From the NCBI RefSeq assembly GCF_002939185.1, contig NZ_POVL01000046.1, forward strand, positions 1-39,893: a DNA stretch of 39,893 nt. The letters run 5' to 3'. Within the stretch, counting starts at the first letter, position 1. The number at the start of each line of letters is the position of its first letter. This DNA comes from Enterobacter sichuanensis. Lineage in GTDB: Bacteria > Pseudomonadota > Gammaproteobacteria > Enterobacterales > Enterobacteriaceae. Below the pieces are notes generated by a model. The model ran no database searches and had not been told where the DNA came from. It saw only the letters and a program-made list of their open reading frames with translations. Shown here piece by piece: positions 1 through 9,446 of this stretch. The position numbers and the translations under genes were made by a program.

Positions 1-47
1 TGGGCTGTTTGTGAAGTGATTCACATCCGCCGTGTCGATGGAGGCGC

Positions 48-75
48 ATTATAGGGATCCCAATTTTTAGCACAA
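48..75 (-). promoter_or_regulatory. rRNA operon P1 promoter, reading out of the window
   Basis: On the minus strand a TTGTGC -35 box (70-75) is separated by 16 bp from a perfect TATAAT -10 box (48-53), followed by a GC-rich GCGCC discriminator. The 16-bp spacer, the GC-rich discriminator and the A/T-rich block just upstream (76-100, UP-element-like) are typical of stringently controlled rrn P1 promoters, and the sequence closely resembles E. coli rrnD P1. The 16S gene would lie left of position 1. FIS sites are expected at about 105-150 but are not clear enough to call. Confidence 0.85.
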
Positions 76-227
76 GTGTTTTTTAGATCTTTTTTTCCGA
101 CTGCTGATTTTCCGTGCTTTTCGCTGAAATCCCACCCGATTTGTTTAAATATTGACGTATTTTGCCTTGTCTCGATCCCATAATATGATCACCGTCTTGT
201 GTATAGCGCTCATCCTTAGAGGTAGAT

Positions 228-782
228 ATGCCCGCAGTATTACGCCCTTATAAAGATCTGTTCCCCCAAAAAGGCGATCGCGTGATGATCGACGCCAGCA
301 GCGTGGTCATTGGTGATGTCCGAATGGCCGACGACGTCAGCATCTGGCCGCTTGTCGCCATCAGGGGAGATGTAAACTATGTATCTATTGGCGCCCGTAC
401 CAATATTCAGGACGGTAGCGTTCTGCATGTCACGCACAAATCCTCTTATAACCCGGAAGGCAATCCACTCATCATTGGCGAAGATGTTACCGTCGGCCAT
501 AAAGTGATGCTTCACGGCTGCACTGTCGGAAATCGGGTGCTTGTTGGCATGGGATCGATTCTGCTGGATGGCGTCATAGTAGAAGATGACGTAATGATTG
601 GTGCCGGTAGCCTTGTCCCGCAGAACAAACGACTGGAGAGCGGCTATCTCTATCTGGGAAGCCCGGTAAAACAGATCCGCCCCCTTAAGGAGGCAGAGAT
701 CGAAGGATTAAAATACTCAGCGAACAACTACGTAAAATGGAAGAATGACTACCTGAATCAGGACAACCAAACCCAGCCCTGA
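228..782 (+). CDS. yrdA: YrdA, gamma-class carbonic anhydrase family protein
   Basis: A 184-residue left-handed beta-helix (hexapeptide repeat) protein of the gamma carbonic anhydrase family, the same length as E. coli YrdA and very similar to it. Repeats run from about residue 25 to 135. Candidate metal ligands are H67 or H70 together with H91 and H96 (VGHKVMLHG), the arrangement used for a trimer-interface metal in this family. The cellular substrate is not firmly established. The ATG follows an AGAGG ribosome site. A CATAAT -10-like element lies at 179-184 without a good -35. Its end overlaps the end of the opposing yrdB by 25 bp. Confidence 0.92.
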   Translation: MPAVLRPYKDLFPQKGDRVMIDASSVVIGDVRMADDVSIWPLVAIRGDVNYVSIGARTNIQDGSVLHVTHKSSYNPEGNPLIIGEDVTVGHKVMLHGCTVGNRVLVGMGSILLDGVIVEDDVMIGAGSLVPQNKRLESGYLYLGSPVKQIRPLKEAEIEGLKYSANNYVKWKNDYLNQDNQTQP

Positions 783-1006
783 TCGTCTTCCTGCTGTTCG
801 CGGATTAAATCGCTGGCTTCCTCTTCCAGATCCCAGCGATTTTCACAAAATACGGCTATCGGGTCCGCACCGCCAAAACGACGCAACAGCGTATCCCCCA
901 AAATGGCGCAGGTAAGTTGCATCCCCTGTACCAGCACCGGGAAACAGACCGCTTGTTTACCCTCATCCCAGAACTCCCGGTCCGGAAAGTGAATGGCCTG
1001 ATTCAC
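758..1006 (-). CDS. yrdB: YrdB, small DUF1488 protein
   Basis: An 82-residue protein matching E. coli YrdB (85 residues as I recall), which belongs to the DUF1488 family of unknown function. It keeps the MNQAI.FPDRE start, the CFP and GMQLTCAI segment and the acidic DDQGWVWL tail; the three-residue difference falls in the variable middle. Its start overlaps the aroE stop by 4 bp, so it is the last gene of the leftward dprA-to-yrdB group and probably translationally coupled to aroE. Its 3' end overlaps yrdA tail to tail. No function can be read from the sequence. Confidence 0.88.
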   Translation of the reverse strand: MNQAIHFPDREFWDEGKQAVCFPVLVQGMQLTCAILGDTLLRRFGGADPIAVFCENRWDLEEEASDLIREQQEDDQGWVWLS

Positions 1007-1821
1007 GCCGATAACTCCTGCTTTAGCTTTTCAATCACCGGCTCAACTGCAGGCAACACGCCATGCCAGAGCAGCACCGCATGCGCGGCCTGACCCACCA
1101 GCATTCCCAGCCCATCGGCGATATGCTTCGCGCCGTGTTGTTCACACCAGTTCAGGAAAGGCGTCTTCCCTTTCTGATAGAACATGTCATAGAAGTACAT
1201 ATGCGCGTTTACCAGCGAAGCGGGGATGGCCGGGATCTCGCCGTTGATACCGCTGGAGGTGGCATTGATAATAAGATCGAACTCACGATCGGCAAGATCA
1301 TCAAGCGCTACCGCACTCACGCTACCGGTATGTGCAAACAATGCCGCCAGCGCTTCTGCCCGGGAAAAGGTCCTGTTGGTAATGGTCACCGCACAGTCCA
1401 GGGAAAGCAGAGGCAACAGGACTCCCCGCGATGCGCCCCCCGCACCAATCAGCAGGATCCGAAATCCCGGTTTGATAAACGAGAGTCTTTCCAGATCGCT
1501 TAGTAAACCAATTCCGTCAGTGTTTTCACCCAGAAGGCGCCCATCCTCAAGCCGTTTCAGGGTATTTACTGCCCCAGCAAGTGAAGCGCGCTCGGTCAGC
1601 TCATCCGCACGTTCGAAGGCTTCCTCTTTAAAAGGAACGGTCACATTCGCGCCTTTACCGCCCGCGGCGAAAAAAGCCTCCAGTGTTGGAATAAATGTAT
1701 CCACCGGGGCCAGTACGCGGCCATAGGGATGATCTATCTGCAGCTGCTCCGCAAATTGCTGATGGATCCACGGCGACTTACTGTGTGCAATCGGGTTACC
1801 AAAAACAGCATAGGTTTCCAT
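1003..1821 (-). CDS. aroE: Shikimate dehydrogenase (NADP-dependent)
   Basis: A 272-residue AroE, which reduces 3-dehydroshikimate to shikimate with NADPH in aromatic amino acid synthesis in the cytoplasm. The substrate-binding SKSP motif is at residues 14-17, and the catalytic pair is K65 (VPFK) and D102 (ENTDG). The NADP-binding glycine loop GAGGASRG is at 126-133, and the NRT phosphate-binding motif is at 149-151. Length and motifs are those of the E. coli enzyme. It starts 4 bp after the tsaC stop and overlaps yrdB, so it belongs to the same transcript. Confidence 0.97.
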   Translation of the reverse strand: METYAVFGNPIAHSKSPWIHQQFAEQLQIDHPYGRVLAPVDTFIPTLEAFFAAGGKGANVTVPFKEEAFERADELTERASLAGAVNTLKRLEDGRLLGENTDGIGLLSDLERLSFIKPGFRILLIGAGGASRGVLLPLLSLDCAVTITNRTFSRAEALAALFAHTGSVSAVALDDLADREFDLIINATSSGINGEIPAIPASLVNAHMYFYDMFYQKGKTPFLNWCEQHGAKHIADGLGMLVGQAAHAVLLWHGVLPAVEPVIEKLKQELSA

Positions 1822-1825
1822 GAGA

Positions 1826-2398
1826 TTACCCCTGGCGAAAACGTTCGCCGGTCAAAGCGTCACGAATTTCGGACGGATTCAGGCGCCCTCCCGTTTCACC
1901 GACAGCAACAGGAAAGTCATTTCCGAACTGCGCCAGTACTTCTTCGGTTGTCCGACAGGGTGGCAACCCGGTCAGGTTGGCGCTGGTTGAAACCAGCGGT
2001 TTACCAAATGCCAGGCAAAGCTCTACCACCAGCGGATGATCAGTGACGCGGACGGCGAGGGAATCAAAGCGTCCGGTTAACCAGCGCGGCGTTGTCGGCT
2101 GCGCCGGGAAGACAAAGGTCACTGGCCCAGGCCACGCGGAGAAGATCGTCTCGCGCTGCGCCGGCGTCAGCATAGAGTCATCGATATAGGGTTTAAGCTG
2201 CTCATAATTCGCAGCGATTAAAATCAGCCCTTTCTCGACGGGTCTTTGTTTTAAGGTAAGCAGGCGGCTCACAGCCGTCTCGCTGTCGGGATCGCAACCG
2301 ACCCCAAAAACAGCTTCAGTTGGATAGGCGATGACGTCTTCGTTTTTCAGGACATCCACCATATGCGCAATGGAGCCTGATTGCAGGTTATTATTCAC
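1826..2398 (-). CDS. tsaC: Threonylcarbamoyl-AMP synthase TsaC
   Basis: A Sua5/YrdC-family enzyme of 190 residues that makes threonylcarbamoyl-AMP from threonine, bicarbonate and ATP for the t6A modification at position 37 of ANN-decoding tRNAs. Seen are the PTEAVFG motif, the basic KQRPVEKG nucleotide-binding segment, the STSANL motif and the [11 protein letters not shown] end. I chose the GTG at 2398, which gives the VNNNLQ start and the E. coli length. An ATG 30 bases upstream would add residues not found in homologs and lies deep inside yrdD. With the GTG the overlap with yrdD is 8 bp. Confidence 0.93.
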   Translation of the reverse strand: MNNNLQSGSIAHMVDVLKNEDVIAYPTEAVFGVGCDPDSETAVSRLLTLKQRPVEKGLILIAANYEQLKPYIDDSMLTPAQRETIFSAWPGPVTFVFPAQPTTPRWLTGRFDSLAVRVTDHPLVVELCLAFGKPLVSTSANLTGLPPCRTTEEVLAQFGNDFPVAVGETGGRLNPSEIRDALTGERFRQG

Positions 2399-2945
2399 TG
2401 TTTTTATCCGCCGAAACCGGCTTTCCACATTGTTTACTGGCGCAGAAGCGTTTCATACCTTGCGCCGTTTTCTTCTCGAAAAGTAGCGGATAATTGCAAT
2501 ATGTGCAGATGCCCGCTACCGGTTTGAAATTGATAACGAACTGGCATTCAGGGTAGCGATCGCAGGAATGGAAGGTCTTCCCAAAGCGAGAACGACGTTG
2601 TACCAGTTGTCCGCGCTGGCATTGAGGACAGGCAATAGCCGTTTCATCCGGCTTATCAATTTGCTCTGTGTGTTCACATTCCGGATAACGGCTACATCCA
2701 ATAAACATGCCGAAACGCCCCTGACGGAGCGCAAGTTCGCCGCCGCAGAGAGGGCAAAGCTGACCCTCCAGAATTTTAACGATATGTCCATCCGCCTGGC
2801 TTTTCAGAGGACGAACATAATCACATTCCGGATAGTGGGAACAACCGAGAAACGGGCCGTGTTTCCCGGACCGAATAACAAGTTCAGCCCCGCACTGCGG
2901 GCAGGGCTCATTTTTATGCACCGTGAACAGTGCTGATTTGGCCAT
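2391..2945 (-). CDS. yrdD: YrdD, protein with four topoisomerase-type zinc fingers
   Basis: A 184-residue protein built of four C4 zinc ribbons like those at the C-terminus of topoisomerase I, with no catalytic domain. The first has C15, C18, C35 and C41; the second and third repeat CPxC...GC/SC.RYPEC; the fourth is the more divergent CTYC...CASKQCG. It matches E. coli YrdD (about 180 residues). Nucleic acid binding is likely by analogy with the topoisomerase fingers, but the role is unknown. It overlaps tsaC by 8 bp and follows smg by 26 bp. Confidence 0.92.
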   Translation of the reverse strand: MAKSALFTVHKNEPCPQCGAELVIRSGKHGPFLGCSHYPECDYVRPLKSQADGHIVKILEGQLCPLCGGELALRQGRFGMFIGCSRYPECEHTEQIDKPDETAIACPQCQRGQLVQRRSRFGKTFHSCDRYPECQFVINFKPVAGICTYCNYPLLFEKKTAQGMKRFCASKQCGKPVSADKNSE

Positions 2946-2971
2946 AACAACTCTTGGTGCTGCGCATTGAA

Positions 2972-3445
2972 TTAGTGCAGCATACCTTCATTCACTTCAA
3001 AGAGTAATTCTTCCATTTGCTGATAGGCATTTTCACAGCCCGGGATATTAAACAGAACCATCAGGATCACCCACTTGAGATCTTCCAGTTCAAATTCTGC
3101 CGTATCCAGCGCCATGACGCGCTCTATCACCATTTCTCTCGTTTCGAGGTTTAACACCTGAATCTGCTCAAGGAATAAAATGAACCCCCGGCAGCTGGCG
3201 TCCAGCCTTTCACACTCTTCAGCGGTATAGATGCGTACGGACAGTGGGTCAGAAGCAAGCTGCATCGGTTCGGCAAGGCCTTCCTGATAATCAGCCAGTT
3301 TTTCCAGCCACATCAACGCATTATAGATGTCTTCCCGCTCAAACCCCGCATCGGTAAGATCCTGTGTCAACTTGTCCTGATCCACTCGCATTTCTGCTTC
3401 GTTATGGATGTAAGTCTCAAACAAATACATCAGTACGTCGAACAT
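2972..3445 (-). CDS. smg: Smg, DUF494 family protein
   Basis: A 157-residue acidic, mostly helical protein almost identical to E. coli Smg (DUF494). The molecular function is unknown; the gene is conserved beside dprA in gammaproteobacteria. Seen are the [12 protein letters not shown] start, a central [16 protein letters not shown] segment and the E/L-rich C-terminus. Its first 29 bases overlap the end of dprA in another frame, so the two are likely translationally coupled. Confidence 0.93.
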   Translation of the reverse strand: MFDVLMYLFETYIHNEAEMRVDQDKLTQDLTDAGFEREDIYNALMWLEKLADYQEGLAEPMQLASDPLSVRIYTAEECERLDASCRGFILFLEQIQVLNLETREMVIERVMALDTAEFELEDLKWVILMVLFNIPGCENAYQQMEELLFEVNEGMLH

Positions 3446-4541
3446 GGCATGCCCTCCTTAATCGGACATAGCCGCCGGGTACAGCTGCGATCCACCCTGC
3501 TAACTCCAGTTCGAGTAGCTGTGCTACCGTTACTGGCACAGGTTGGCCGGCACGTTCAGCGACAACGTCAACAGGTGTTACCTCATCTCCTACGTTAGCC
3601 AGGAGCTTGGGAAATGGCAATGCCACCTTTCCCTGATCTGATGAATAATGTCGCTTTTCGGGATCTTCCTGCAGCCATTGCAAGCCATATTGCAAATTTT
3701 CAAGAATGTCCCCTACTTCCGTTACCGGTGTTGCCCCTTGTTTAATCAGCCAGTGTGGCCCTTCACAGCCGGGGTTACCTATCGGGCCGGGCAAGGCAAA
3801 AACGTCCCTTCCCTGTTCAAGCGCGCACCGTGCCGTCACCAGCGACCCGCTGCGGCGTGCCGCTTCAACCACCAGCACGCCCTGACTCAGCCCGCTGATA
3901 ATCCGATTACGACGCGGAAAGTTTGCCGGTCTGGGCAGCGCCGAAAGGGGAAATTCAGAGACAATCGCGCCGTCAGATTCGATAAGCCGCATCGCCAGTG
4001 CCTGATGCCGGCGCGGATAAATGCTAAAAAGACCGTTTCCCAGCACGGCGACACTTCGGCCTTTTACTGACAGGGCTGCGCTGTGGGCAACGCCGTCAAT
4101 CCCGCAGGCCAGCCCGCTGGTGATCGTGAGCCCGCTTTGTGAAAGTTGTTCGCACAGGATTTTCCCCCATCGCTCGCCGTACCATGACGGTGCACGGCTC
4201 CCGACGACCGCCAGCTGCACAGTATTAAGCGTCTCGGGATTGCCTTTCACGAATAGCGCCCCGGGATAATCAGGGATCGCGCGGAGCAAAGGGGGATAAA
4301 GTGGATGACTGGCCGTCAATAAATGATGTCCCGGCTGCTCAAGCCACCTCAGGCTACGCTCCAGCTCACTCTCCTCTGGCGCAAAGAACCGTTCAGCCTG
4401 CCGGGCTGACAGCCCGGCCTTTCTGACAACGAGCGTATCGATCCTCTCCTGCTGCTGCAGTTGTGAAGCCGCTTCAAGCATGACATCGCCATACAGAGAA
4501 GCTGTGTGTATTAGCCGTAGCCATATTTCAGTCGACGTCAT
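3417..4541 (-). CDS. dprA: DNA-processing protein DprA
   Basis: A DprA/Smf homolog of 374 residues. In naturally transforming bacteria DprA loads RecA on incoming single-stranded DNA; in enterobacteria the role is less clear. The Rossmann-like core shows [27 protein letters not shown] and the [12 protein letters not shown] segment, followed by a C-terminal winged-helix-like end ([15 protein letters not shown]...GGYVRL). I chose the ATG at 4541, preceded by GGGGAAAGG, which gives the MTSTEIW start matching E. coli; in-frame ATGs at 4556 and 4571 are possible. It overlaps smg by 29 bp and diverges from def. Confidence 0.93.
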   Translation of the reverse strand: MTSTEIWLRLIHTASLYGDVMLEAASQLQQQERIDTLVVRKAGLSARQAERFFAPEESELERSLRWLEQPGHHLLTASHPLYPPLLRAIPDYPGALFVKGNPETLNTVQLAVVGSRAPSWYGERWGKILCEQLSQSGLTITSGLACGIDGVAHSAALSVKGRSVAVLGNGLFSIYPRRHQALAMRLIESDGAIVSEFPLSALPRPANFPRRNRIISGLSQGVLVVEAARRSGSLVTARCALEQGRDVFALPGPIGNPGCEGPHWLIKQGATPVTEVGDILENLQYGLQWLQEDPEKRHYSSDQGKVALPFPKLLANVGDEVTPVDVVAERAGQPVPVTVAQLLELELAGWIAAVPGGYVRLRRACHVRRTDVFV

Positions 4542-4570
4542 CCTTTCCCCTGCCATAAGCGGCCTGCGCA

Positions 4571-4600
4571 ATCATTGCGATTGGTCACTGATGCTGTCAA
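4571..4600 (-). promoter_or_regulatory. Candidate dprA promoter
   Basis: On the minus strand a perfect TTGACA (4595-4600) is followed after 18 bp by AATGAT (4571-4576, 4 of 6 matches). It would start transcription just upstream of the dprA ATG at 4541. The -35 shares bases with the -35 of the opposing def promoter. Confidence 0.45.
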
Positions 4601-4623
4601 TCGATGGGGGATTTGTCTAGAAT
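4594..4623 (+). promoter_or_regulatory. Candidate promoter of the def-fmt-rsmB-trkA operon
   Basis: CTGTCA (4594-4599, 4 of 6) and TAGAAT (4618-4623, 5 of 6) are 18 bp apart, with the def ATG about 45 bp downstream. It is the best sigma-70 match in the 127-bp divergent region. Confidence 0.5.
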
Positions 4624-4668
4624 AGAAAGAGTATTCTTATCAACTCCTGAACACGACTCTGGAAATTT

Positions 4669-5178
4669 ATGGCAGTTTTGCAAGTGTTACATATTCCGGA
4701 CGAGCGCCTTCGCATCGTCGCTGAACCGGTCAAAGAAGTGAATGCAGAAATCCAGCGTATCGTTGATGATATGTTCGATACCATGTACGCCGAAGAAGGC
4801 ATTGGTCTGGCGGCAACGCAGGTGAACATTCACAAGCGTATTATCGTGATCGACGTTTCTGAGAATCGCGATGGTCGTCTGGTGCTGATCAACCCAGAGC
4901 TGCTTGAAAAGAGCGGCGAGACAGGTATTGAGGAAGGTTGTCTGTCCATTCCCGAACAGCGTGCTTTAGTCCCTCGTGCCGAAAAAGTGAAAATTCGCGC
5001 ACTGGATCGCGATGGCAATCCGTTCGAACTGGAAGCAGACGATCTGCTGGCGATTTGTATTCAGCATGAGATGGATCACCTGGTCGGTAAACTGTTTATC
5101 GATTACCTCTCGCCGCTGAAACAGCAGCGTATTCGTCAGAAAGTAGAGAAACTGGATCGTTTGCGCTCTCGCGCATAA
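4669..5178 (+). CDS. def: Peptide deformylase
   Basis: A 169-residue metal-dependent deformylase that removes the formyl group from the initiator methionine of nascent proteins at the ribosome exit. All three family motifs are present: GIGLAATQ at 44-51, EGCLS at 89-93 with metal ligand C91, and QHEMDH at 132-137 giving ligands H133 and H137 and catalytic E134. The basic C-terminal helix ([18 protein letters not shown]) is the part that contacts the ribosome in E. coli. It is the first gene of the operon; fmt follows after 25 bp. Confidence 0.98.
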   Translation: MAVLQVLHIPDERLRIVAEPVKEVNAEIQRIVDDMFDTMYAEEGIGLAATQVNIHKRIIVIDVSENRDGRLVLINPELLEKSGETGIEEGCLSIPEQRALVPRAEKVKIRALDRDGNPFELEADDLLAICIQHEMDHLVGKLFIDYLSPLKQQRIRQKVEKLDRLRSRA

Positions 5179-5203
5179 CATCCCCCCGGATACAAGGATC
5201 ACC

Positions 5204-6151
5204 GTGTCTAAAACACTACGCATTATCTTCGCGGGAACCCCTGACTTTGCAGCGCGTCATCTTGACGCGCTGTTATCTTCTGGTCACCAGATTGTTGGCG
5301 TCTTTACCCAGCCGGACCGTCCGGCAGGTCGCGGTAAAAAACTGATGCCGAGCCCGGTAAAGGTACTGGCAGAAGAGCATGGGCTTCCCGTTTTCCAGCC
5401 CGCATCGTTACGCCCACAGGAAAATCAGCAGCTTGTTGCTGACCTGAATGCCGACGTGATGGTGGTGGTGGCTTACGGTTTAATTCTGCCAAAAGCTGTG
5501 CTTGATATGCCTCGCCTGGGTTGCATCAACGTGCATGGTTCCCTGCTCCCGCGCTGGCGTGGTGCTGCACCTATCCAGCGCGCTCTGTGGGCGGGTGATG
5601 CTGAAACGGGCGTCACCATCATGAAGATGGATGTAGGTTTAGACACTGGCGATATGCTGTATAAACTGGCCTGCCCTATTACAGCAGACGATACCAGCGG
5701 CACACTGTATGACAAGCTGGCAGAGCTCGGTCCGCAAGGCCTTATCGAGACGCTCCAGCAGCTTGCTGACACCACGGCAAAACCGGAAGTTCAGGATGAG
5801 GCGCAGGTGACGTATGCCGAAAAGCTGAGCAAAGAAGAAGCACGGCTCGACTGGTCGCTCTCTGCCGCTCAACTTGAACGCTGCATTCGCGCTTTTAATC
5901 CGTGGCCGATGAGCTGGATGGAGATTGATGGGCAGCCGGTAAAAGTCTGGAAAGCCTCCGTCATTAACGGTAATACCACCGCTGAACCCGGTACGATTAT
6001 TGATGCCAGCAAGAACGGTATCCAGGTGGCGACTGCGCAAGGGATCCTGAATCTCGAATCGCTACAGCCGGCCGGTAAGAAAGCCATGAGCGCTCAGGAT
6101 CTGTTAAATTCCCGTCGCGAATGGTTTATTCCGGGCAATCGCCTTGCCTGA
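5204..6151 (+). CDS. fmt: Methionyl-tRNA formyltransferase
   Basis: A 315-residue enzyme that formylates Met-tRNAfMet with 10-formyltetrahydrofolate to make the initiator tRNA. The catalytic N109, H111 and D147 are in place, with the [13 protein letters not shown] signature from residue 113 and the basic loop [12 protein letters not shown] near 40-51 that grips the tRNA acceptor stem. The C-terminal OB-like domain ends with the [12 protein letters not shown] motif. Translation appears to start at GTG (5204) behind an AAGGA site, where E. coli, as I recall, uses ATG. It lies between def and rsmB, so addition and removal of the formyl group are encoded together. Confidence 0.97.
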   Translation: MSKTLRIIFAGTPDFAARHLDALLSSGHQIVGVFTQPDRPAGRGKKLMPSPVKVLAEEHGLPVFQPASLRPQENQQLVADLNADVMVVVAYGLILPKAVLDMPRLGCINVHGSLLPRWRGAAPIQRALWAGDAETGVTIMKMDVGLDTGDMLYKLACPITADDTSGTLYDKLAELGPQGLIETLQQLADTTAKPEVQDEAQVTYAEKLSKEEARLDWSLSAAQLERCIRAFNPWPMSWMEIDGQPVKVWKASVINGNTTAEPGTIIDASKNGIQVATAQGILNLESLQPAGKKAMSAQDLLNSRREWFIPGNRLA

Positions 6152-6168
6152 ACAAACTTCTTCTTAAG

Positions 6169-6195
6169 GCCCGGTGTTTCCGGGCATTTTTATTT
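6169..6195 (+). terminator. Intrinsic terminator or attenuator between fmt and rsmB
   Basis: A perfect 6-bp stem, GCCCGG (6169-6174) with CCGGGC (6180-6185) and a TGTTT loop, is followed directly by ATTTTTATTT. It sits in the 52-bp gap inside the operon, so it is more likely a partial terminator than an operon end. Confidence 0.7.
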
Positions 6196-6203
6196 CTACG
6201 GTT

Positions 6204-7490
6204 ATGAAAAAACACAATCTACGCAGTATGGCGGCTCAGGCCGTTGAGCAGGTTATCGAGCAGGGCCAGTCATTGAGTAATGTCCTGCCTCCACTGCAAC
6301 AAAAAGTCTCTGATAAAGACAAAGCTCTGCTTCAGGAGCTCTGCTTTGGCGTCCTGCGCACACTCTCTCAACTTGAGTGGTTGATTAATAAGCTAATGTC
6401 ACGCCCAATGACAGGCAAGCAGCGTACCGTACATTATTTGATTATGGTGGGCTTTTATCAGCTCCTTCATACCCGTATCCCACCTCATGCCGCGCTGGCA
6501 GAGACGGTGGAAGGTGCCGTTACAATTAAACGCCCTCAGCTGAAAGGGCTGATCAACGGCGTACTGCGTCAGTTCCAGCGACAGCAGGACGAACTGCTGG
6601 CGGAATTTGCCCAGAGCGAAACGCGTTTCCTGCACCCGGAATGGCTGCTGAAGCGCCTGAAAAAAGCCTGGCCACAACAGTGGCAAAATATTGTCGAAGC
6701 CAATAATGAACGTCCGCCGATGTGGTTACGTGTGAATCGTAACCATCATTCTCGCGATGCCTGGCTGGCTTTGCTGGAAGAGGCAGGGATGAGCGGCTTT
6801 ACCCATGATGCTTATCCTGATGCGGTGCGTTTAGCGTCCCCAGCACCCGTACATGCATTACCCGGCTTTGATAAGGGCTGGGTAACAGTACAGGATGCCT
6901 CTGCTCAGGGCTGTATGACCTGGCTTGAACCCAAAAATGGTGAACAGATCCTCGATTTGTGCGCTGCACCTGGGGGCAAAACGACGCATATTCTTGAAGT
7001 GGCTCCACAGGCCAGCGTGATGGCGGTAGATGTTGATGAACAGCGTCTTTCACGCGTCTATGACAACCTTAAGCGTCTGGGCATGAAGGCACAGGTTAAG
7101 CAAGGCGATGGACGTAAACCGGCAGAATGGTGTGGTGAAACACAATTCGATCGCATTTTGCTGGATGCCCCCTGCTCTGCGACCGGCGTTATTCGTCGTC
7201 ATCCTGACATCAAGTGGTTACGCCGCGACCGTGACATCAAGGAACTTGCCCAACTGCAGTCCGATATTCTCGACGCCATCTGGCCGCATCTTAAACCTGG
7301 CGGTACGCTGGTTTATGCAACCTGCTCGATACTTCCGGAAGAAAACAGTCAGCAAATCGCGGCGTTCATCAAACGTACCCCGGACGCGGCACTGCGCGAT
7401 ACGGGAACATCTGAATCTCCGGGTCAGCAGAACCTGCCAGGTGCAGAAGAGGGTGATGGCTTCTTTTACGCTAAGCTAATCAAAGAGTGA
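6204..7490 (+). CDS. rsmB: 16S rRNA m5C967 methyltransferase RsmB
   Basis: A 428-residue SAM-dependent enzyme that methylates C967 of 16S rRNA. The N-terminal third is a NusB-like RNA-binding domain. The C-terminal Rossmann domain carries the SAM loop [11 protein letters not shown] near 250-260, the DAPCSATG motif with C324 and the YATCS motif with the catalytic nucleophile C374. The ATG at 6204 gives the [11 protein letters not shown] start shared with E. coli; an earlier in-frame ATG at 6174 lies inside the terminator hairpin and would add ten unlikely residues. trkA follows after 22 bp. Confidence 0.96.
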   Translation: MKKHNLRSMAAQAVEQVIEQGQSLSNVLPPLQQKVSDKDKALLQELCFGVLRTLSQLEWLINKLMSRPMTGKQRTVHYLIMVGFYQLLHTRIPPHAALAETVEGAVTIKRPQLKGLINGVLRQFQRQQDELLAEFAQSETRFLHPEWLLKRLKKAWPQQWQNIVEANNERPPMWLRVNRNHHSRDAWLALLEEAGMSGFTHDAYPDAVRLASPAPVHALPGFDKGWVTVQDASAQGCMTWLEPKNGEQILDLCAAPGGKTTHILEVAPQASVMAVDVDEQRLSRVYDNLKRLGMKAQVKQGDGRKPAEWCGETQFDRILLDAPCSATGVIRRHPDIKWLRRDRDIKELAQLQSDILDAIWPHLKPGGTLVYATCSILPEENSQQIAAFIKRTPDAALRDTGTSESPGQQNLPGAEEGDGFFYAKLIKE

Positions 7491-7512
7491 TGTTGAGAAC
7501 AGGTCACGGAAT

Positions 7513-8889
7513 ATGAAGATTATCATTCTGGGTGCAGGACAGGTTGGCGGGACGCTGGCAGAAAATCTGGTTGGCGAAAATAATGACATCACCATTGTTG
7601 ATACCAATGGCGATCGCCTGCGCGTTTTACAGGACAAATTTGACCTGCGTGTTGTGCAGGGACATGGTTCGCACCCGCGCGTGCTTCGTGAGGCGGGTGC
7701 CGACGATGCCGACATGCTGGTTGCGGTGACCAGTTCTGACGAAACCAATATGGTGGCCTGTCAGGTGGCCTACTCACTTTTCAACACGCCAAACCGAATC
7801 GCGCGTATCCGCTCACCGGACTATGTTCGCGATGCGGAAAAACTGTTTAATTCAGAAGCGGTCCCTATTGATCATCTTATCGCGCCAGAACAGCTGGTCA
7901 TCGACAATATCTATCGTCTGATCGAATATCCAGGCGCTCTGCAGGTGGTCAACTTTGCCGAAGGTAAAGTGAGTCTGGCAGTCGTCAAGGCCTATTACGG
8001 TGGGCCACTGATCGGTAATGCGCTTTCCACCATGCGCGAGCATATGCCGCATATCGATACGCGCGTAGCGGCCATCTTCCGCCACGACAGACCTATTCGC
8101 CCGCAAGGCTCAACAATTGTCGAGGCTGGTGATGAGGTCTTCTTTATTGCAGCCTCACAGCATATTCGTGCGGTGATGAGTGAGCTTCAGCGGCTGGAAA
8201 AACCCTATAAACGCATTATGCTGGTCGGCGGTGGCAATATCGGTGCTGGTCTGGCACATCGACTGGAAAAAGATTACAGCGTGAAGTTGATCGAGCGCGA
8301 TCAACAGCGTGCTGCTGAACTGGCGGAAAAACTGCAAAATACGATCGTATTTTATGGCGATGCGTCAGATCAGGAGTTGCTGGCTGAAGAGCATATTGAT
8401 CAAGTTGATCTCTTTATTGCTGTCACCAACGACGACGAGGCGAATATTATGTCCGCCATGCTCGCCAAACGTATGGGTGCCAAAAAGGTCATGGTGCTAA
8501 TCCAGCGCCGGGCATATGTTGATCTGGTTCAGGGAAGTGTGATTGATATTGCTATTTCTCCTCAGCAGGCGACAATTTCCGCCCTCCTGAGCCATGTTCG
8601 TAAAGCGGATATTGTCGGTGTGTCATCGCTTCGTCGCGGCGTAGCGGAAGCCATTGAAGCGGTCGCACACGGAGATGAAACCACATCTCGCGTCGTGGGC
8701 CGTTCGATCGACGAAATTAAGCTGCCACCAGGCACTATTATCGGCGCCGTTGTGCGCGGGAATGATGTCATGATTGCCAATGATAATTTACGTATTGAGC
8801 AAGGCGATCATGTGATTATGTTCCTGACCGATAAAAAGTTTATTACCGACGTCGAACGTTTGTTCCAGCCAAGTCCATTCTTCCTCTAA
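7513..8889 (+). CDS. trkA: Trk potassium uptake system NAD-binding regulator TrkA
   Basis: A 458-residue peripheral inner-membrane protein that gates the TrkH/TrkG potassium channels. It contains two RCK units in tandem. Each begins with a Rossmann nucleotide-binding fold, GAGQVG at 7-12 with D30 and GGGNIG at 239-244 with E261, and each ends with a TrkA-C domain (for example [10 protein letters not shown] near 204-213 and EQGDHVIMF near the C-terminus). Length and organisation equal E. coli TrkA. It is the last gene of the def operon. Confidence 0.98.
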   Translation: MKIIILGAGQVGGTLAENLVGENNDITIVDTNGDRLRVLQDKFDLRVVQGHGSHPRVLREAGADDADMLVAVTSSDETNMVACQVAYSLFNTPNRIARIRSPDYVRDAEKLFNSEAVPIDHLIAPEQLVIDNIYRLIEYPGALQVVNFAEGKVSLAVVKAYYGGPLIGNALSTMREHMPHIDTRVAAIFRHDRPIRPQGSTIVEAGDEVFFIAASQHIRAVMSELQRLEKPYKRIMLVGGGNIGAGLAHRLEKDYSVKLIERDQQRAAELAEKLQNTIVFYGDASDQELLAEEHIDQVDLFIAVTNDDEANIMSAMLAKRMGAKKVMVLIQRRAYVDLVQGSVIDIAISPQQATISALLSHVRKADIVGVSSLRRGVAEAIEAVAHGDETTSRVVGRSIDEIKLPPGTIIGAVVRGNDVMIANDNLRIEQGDHVIMFLTDKKFITDVERLFQPSPFFL

Positions 8890-8896
8890 TGTGTCG

Positions 8897-8916
8897 GGTG
8901 CGTGAAAAAGCGCACC
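8897..8916 (+). terminator. Possible 3' hairpin after trkA
   Basis: GGTGCG (8897-8902) pairs perfectly with CGCACC (8911-8916) around an A-rich 8-base loop, just after the trkA stop. There is no uridine run directly after it, so it may be an RNA 3'-end stabiliser or a weak terminator rather than a classical one. Confidence 0.35.
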
Positions 8917-9035
8917 AGCACTTTATCCTCTTCATTTTTGTGCCTTTTATTTTTCATAGCGTTTAATTATCCCGAATGGCAATTAGCTAATCATTTGTTA
9001 AACTTATAGTCGTCAGCTGGCACAAGGAGAATAAA

Positions 9036-9446
9036 ATGAGTTTTATTAAAGAATTCCGCGAATTTGCAATGCGCGGGAACGTGGTGGATTTGGCAGTGGG
9101 TGTCATTATTGGTGCAGCATTCGGCAAGATTGTTTCATCATTAGTCGCCGACATTATCATGCCACCTTTAGGGTTGTTAATCGGGGGCATTGATTTCAAA
9201 CAATTCGCTTTCACGCTGCGTGAAGCACAAGGTGATGTTCCGGCAGTCGTGATGCACTACGGCGTATTTATTCAGAACGTATTTGATTTTGTGATCGTCG
9301 CATTTGCCATTTTTATGGCTATAAAACTGATCAACAAACTCAACCGTAAAAAAGAAGAGCCGGCAGCAGCGCCTGCACCAACGAAAGAAGAAGTGCTGCT
9401 GAGTGAGATTCGCGATCTGTTAAAAGAGCAGAACAACCGCGTTTAA
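9036..9446 (+). CDS. mscL: Large-conductance mechanosensitive channel MscL
   Basis: A 136-residue inner-membrane channel that opens under extreme membrane tension to release solutes on osmotic downshock. Seen are the amphipathic N-terminal helix ([15 protein letters not shown]), pore-lining TM1 at about 16-45 with the glycine- and alanine-rich [12 protein letters not shown] face, a periplasmic loop, TM2 at about 76-100, a charged RKKEE cluster and the C-terminal coiled helix. Length and sequence match E. coli. The ATG follows AAGGAG. A possible -10 TATAGT lies at 9005-9010 with a poor -35, as might suit a stationary-phase sigma factor. The stop codon abuts the end of opposing arfA with no gap. 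Confidence 0.98.
   Translation: MSFIKEFREFAMRGNVVDLAVGVIIGAAFGKIVSSLVADIIMPPLGLLIGGIDFKQFAFTLREAQGDVPAVVMHYGVFIQNVFDFVIVAFAIFMAIKLINKLNRKKEEPAAAPAPTKEEVLLSEIRDLLKEQNNRV

Noticed and set aside
1226..1726. Open frame of 166 codons opposite aroE
   Set aside because: Serine- and arginine-rich translation typical of a reverse-strand shadow; aroE on the other strand is intact with all motifs.
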